Below are positions 61,960 to 64,000 of a DNA stretch of 64,000 bases, piece by piece. How positions within the stretch are numbered: position 1 is the first letter of the stretch; each line of letters opens with the position of its first letter. Both the position numbers and the translations under genes were made by a program. Source of the stretch: Enhydrobacter aerosaccus (GTDB taxonomy: Bacteria > Pseudomonadota > Alphaproteobacteria > Reyranellales > Reyranellaceae). Under the pieces are notes generated by a model, which was not told the DNA's origin, searched no databases, and saw only the letters and a list, made by a program, of their open reading frames with translations. The stretch lies in assembly GCF_900167455.1 (NCBI RefSeq), contig NZ_FUWJ01000002.1, positions 1,178,305 to 1,242,304 on the forward strand, in the 5' to 3' direction.

Positions 61960-62038
61960 CATTCCAGGCGCCCACGGCGACGGAACTCTCGATCCTATGT
62001 ACGTGGTTGTGGGGCATTGCCTCGGATGACATGGCGCA

Positions 62039-62554
62039 CTAGCCCGCTTTCTCCATCAAGGCCAACAGACCCTTCACGATCTCCAGCGGTTCGGGCGGGC
62101 ATCCTGCGATATGCAGGTCGACCGGCACGAAGTCGGCAACCGCGCCAGCGACGGCCTTCGAGCCGGCAAACACCCCGCAATTGGCGGCGCAATCGCCCAA
62201 TGCCACCACCCATTTCGGTTCGGGCGCGGCATTGTAGGTTCGCAGCAGCGCCTCGCGCATGTTCCAGGTCACGGGGCCGGTCACGAGCAGCACGTCCGCA
62301 TGACGCGGCGAGGCCACGAACTTCAGACCGAAGCGCTCGACGTCGTAGACGGGATTGTTGAGCGCGTTGACCTCGAGCTCGCAGCCATTGCAGGAGCCGG
62401 CATCGACCTCGCGGATGGCGAGCGAGCGGCCCAGCCGCTGCCGCGCCCGTTCCCCCAGGGCCTTGGTCAGTTCCTCGAGCGCCGCCGGCGCTGCTGCGGG
62501 AGGCTTGATGGTGGCCCTGCCCTTGAGAAGGGCGTCGAGCAGGAAGGATTTCAT
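62039..62554 (-). CDS. HyfI/NuoB-like iron-sulfur subunit of a hydrogenase-4-type complex
   Basis: A 171-residue peripheral subunit homologous to NuoB and to HycG/HyfI. The cysteines for the terminal [4Fe-4S] cluster are present: DAGSCNGCELEVNAL, VALGDCAANCGVF and IAGCPPEPLEIV. It receives electrons in the membrane-arm-coupled module. ATG 62552-62554 follows GGAGG. It lies 10 bases after the large-subunit gene on the same strand; genes for the membrane subunits should lie beyond the right edge. Whether this complex makes or uses hydrogen is doubtful because the large subunit lacks two NiFe ligands. Confidence 0.9.
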   Translation of the reverse strand: MKSFLLDALLKGRATIKPPAAAPAALEELTKALGERARQRLGRSLAIREVDAGSCNGCELEVNALNNPVYDVERFGLKFVASPRHADVLLVTGPVTWNMREALLRTYNAAPEPKWVVALGDCAANCGVFAGSKAVAGAVADFVPVDLHIAGCPPEPLEIVKGLLALMEKAG

Positions 62555-62564
62555 GGCGCCCTCC

Positions 62565-64000
62565 TCACAGATCGTGACCCGAGTAGGAGCAGTTGAACGA
62601 CTTGTTGCAGAGCGGGAAGTCCGCGACGATGTTGCCTTCGATGGCCGCCTCCAGTAGCGGCCACTGGAACCAGCTGGCATCGCGCGCATGGGCACGGGCC
62701 AGACGGCCCGCCTCGTCGAGCCGCACGGTCATGAAGACATCGCCTCGGAACGCCTCGATCAGCGCCGCTCCCTCTCCCGCCCGGGCGGCCGGCATGTCGC
62801 TACGGACAGGCCCCGCCGGCAGGCGGTGCAGGAGGCCGCGGATCATCTTGGTGCTCTCGACGATCTCGTCCATGCGCACCATCAAACGTCCGTCGACGTC
62901 GCCCGTGCTGCGGGTCTTGAGATCGAAATCGAGTCGATCGTAGGGCGCATAGGCGAAGTTCTTGCGCGCATCGAAGGCGCGACCCGACGCTCGGCCGACG
63001 TAGCCGCCGGCCGCGAACTGGCGGGCCAGATCTGGCTTCACGATGCCGGTCGTGACCGTCCGGTCCTGCAGTGACGGCATGCTGTCATAGACCCTCAGGA
63101 TCTCGGCGCGGGTTTCCTCGAGCCGGTCCAGAAGCTCCAGGATGCGACCGACGGCCTCGCTCGAGAGGTCTACGGCGACTCCACCGGGAACGATCCGATC
63201 CATCATCATGCGATGGCCGAAGCAGCTCTTGGCGACCGTCAGCACGTCCTCGCGCTGAAGCATGCAGCGGGCGTTGATTGTGATGACGCTGGCATCGTTG
63301 CAGATGGCGCCGACGTCGCTGATGTGATGCGACAGCCGTTCGATCTCGGCCAAAACGGCGCGCAGCATCACGCCCCGGGGAGGCACCACCCAGTCGAGCG
63401 CCGCCTCGACGGCGCCGGCAAAAGCCCAGCCATAGGCGACCGTGCTATCGCCCGAGATGCGGGCAGCGAGCTTGGCACCACGGGCGATATCGGCCCCGGC
63501 CATGAGGCGTTCGACACCCTTGTGCACGTAGCCCAGCCGCTCCTCGAGCCGCACCACGGTCTCGCCGCTCGCCGTGAAGCGAAAATGGCCGGGCTCGATG
63601 ATGCCGGCATGGACCGGACCGACCGGGATCTGGTGCAGGTCGTCGCCCTCGACCGGCAGGAATGTGTAGCGTGTCTCCGCCGTGCTGTCCGGCCAGCGGC
63701 CATGATCGAGCCACGCCCGCTCGTCGGGCAGGCCAACCGGCCGAAGGCCATAGAGATCGCGCGCCGCCCGCTCCAGTCGCATCGCCGGGGCATGTATGGC
63801 TGCTACCGACGGATAGGCGCCGCCATCGGTTTCGAGCGAGACGATGACGCGCTGCCCGTCGCCGTTCAGGGCCATGCGGACCTTGCCACCATCGGCCCAC
63901 AGCGCACTCAGATCGACCGAGCCCTGGGCGCAGCTTCGCGCCAAGGCAGTCCAGAGGTCCGGCGTCACATCCAGGCGCACATAGCCGTCGCGGCCGGCTT
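62565..64000 (-). CDS. HyfG/NuoC-D-like large subunit of a hydrogenase-4-type complex, 5' end possibly cut
   Basis: At least 471 residues: an N-terminal NuoC-like part (about 1-115, with DLYGLRPVGLPDERAWLDHG) and a NuoD/hydrogenase-large-subunit part, with QIPVGPVHAGIIEPGHFRF and LGYVHKGVERLM. In NiFe hydrogenases the next block is RICGICxxAH. Here it is R-I-S-G-D-S-T-V-A-Y (about 174-183), so both Cys are Ser. The C-terminus has C458 and C464 but not DPCxxCxxH. A GTG at 63978-63980 could start the protein, yet the frame stays open to the edge (AGRDGY upstream), so the true start may lie outside. It overlaps no other gene and precedes the HyfI-like gene. Confidence 0.88.
   Translation of the reverse strand, partial: AGRDGYVRLDVTPDLWTALARSCAQGSVDLSALWADGGKVRMALNGDGQRVIVSLETDGGAYPSVAAIHAPAMRLERAARDLYGLRPVGLPDERAWLDHGRWPDSTAETRYTFLPVEGDDLHQIPVGPVHAGIIEPGHFRFTASGETVVRLEERLGYVHKGVERLMAGADIARGAKLAARISGDSTVAYGWAFAGAVEAALDWVVPPRGVMLRAVLAEIERLSHHISDVGAICNDASVITINARCMLQREDVLTVAKSCFGHRMMMDRIVPGGVAVDLSSEAVGRILELLDRLEETRAEILRVYDSMPSLQDRTVTTGIVKPDLARQFAAGGYVGRASGRAFDARKNFAYAPYDRLDFDLKTRSTGDVDGRLMVRMDEIVESTKMIRGLLHRLPAGPVRSDMPAARAGEGAALIEAFRGDVFMTVRLDEAGRLARAHARDASWFQWPLLEAAIEGNIVADFPLCNKSFNCSYSGHDL

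Overview
The window is GC-rich DNA of a free-living alphaproteobacterium, probably of the Rhodospirillales type. The evidence is the dnaA-dnaN-recF-gyrB block, the ubiE-ubiB-coaBC-dut and mutM-echA-rpsT blocks arranged as in many Alphaproteobacteria, a cluster of GANTC (CcrM-type) sites upstream of dnaA, and two DUF1127 genes next to GcvA-like LysR regulators. A genus such as Reyranella is only a guess. I see no tRNA, rRNA, CRISPR array or intact insertion sequence.

Left end (1-6.5 kb): a small minus-strand set (dehydrogenase start, acetyltransferase, carboxymuconolactone-decarboxylase-like protein, Rrf2 regulator), then the ubiE-ubiB-coaBC-dut run for ubiquinone, CoA and dUTP metabolism. Divergent from ubiE is an SDR-fold gene whose motifs match halohydrin dehalogenases, not dehydrogenases. 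Next (6.8-9.5 kb) is a 742-residue polymorphic-toxin-like protein with a C-terminal nuclease signature, overlapped by a SUKH/SMI1 immunity gene. A luciferase-like monooxygenase with a MarR regulator and a perfect operator palindrome follows, then a pentapeptide-repeat protein, a LysR/DUF1127 pair, a TPR protein and an EamA exporter.

Middle (15.6-42 kb) is a catabolic and transport region. A minus-strand operon urtABCDE-fmdA-fmdB-M20 peptidase should import urea or short-chain amides and hydrolyse formamide. Divergent from urtA is an unusual 1128-residue protein: NCS1-type permease, cysteine-rich linker, histidine kinase and receiver. It overlaps a REC-LuxR response-regulator gene, and two inverted repeats lie in the shared intergenic region, so this looks like a transporter-coupled sensor controlling amide uptake. 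After it come an esterase, a Baeyer-Villiger-type monooxygenase, a hydantoinase/oxoprolinase pair (HyuAB) divergent from a complete branched-chain-amino-acid-type ABC transporter, a homocysteine-methyltransferase-like protein and an EpmB/KamA-like radical SAM enzyme.

Right part (42-64 kb): a leaderless PCu(A)C-like protein, a second LysR/DUF1127 pair, ada, an Smr protein, a TPR protein, yggS, mutM, echA, rpsT, a GANTC-rich gap, a rhodanese, dnaA, dnaN, recF and gyrB. Then come a small periplasmic protein, a thioesterase, an XRE/MmyB-type regulator, a D-2-hydroxyacid dehydrogenase, a secreted hydrolase in lower-GC DNA, and the end of a HyfG-HyfI (hydrogenase-4/complex-I-like) operon whose large subunit lacks the first pair of NiFe cysteines. 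The roughly 41 kb between ubiE and the mutM block appears to be inserted between two halves of a cluster that is usually contiguous.
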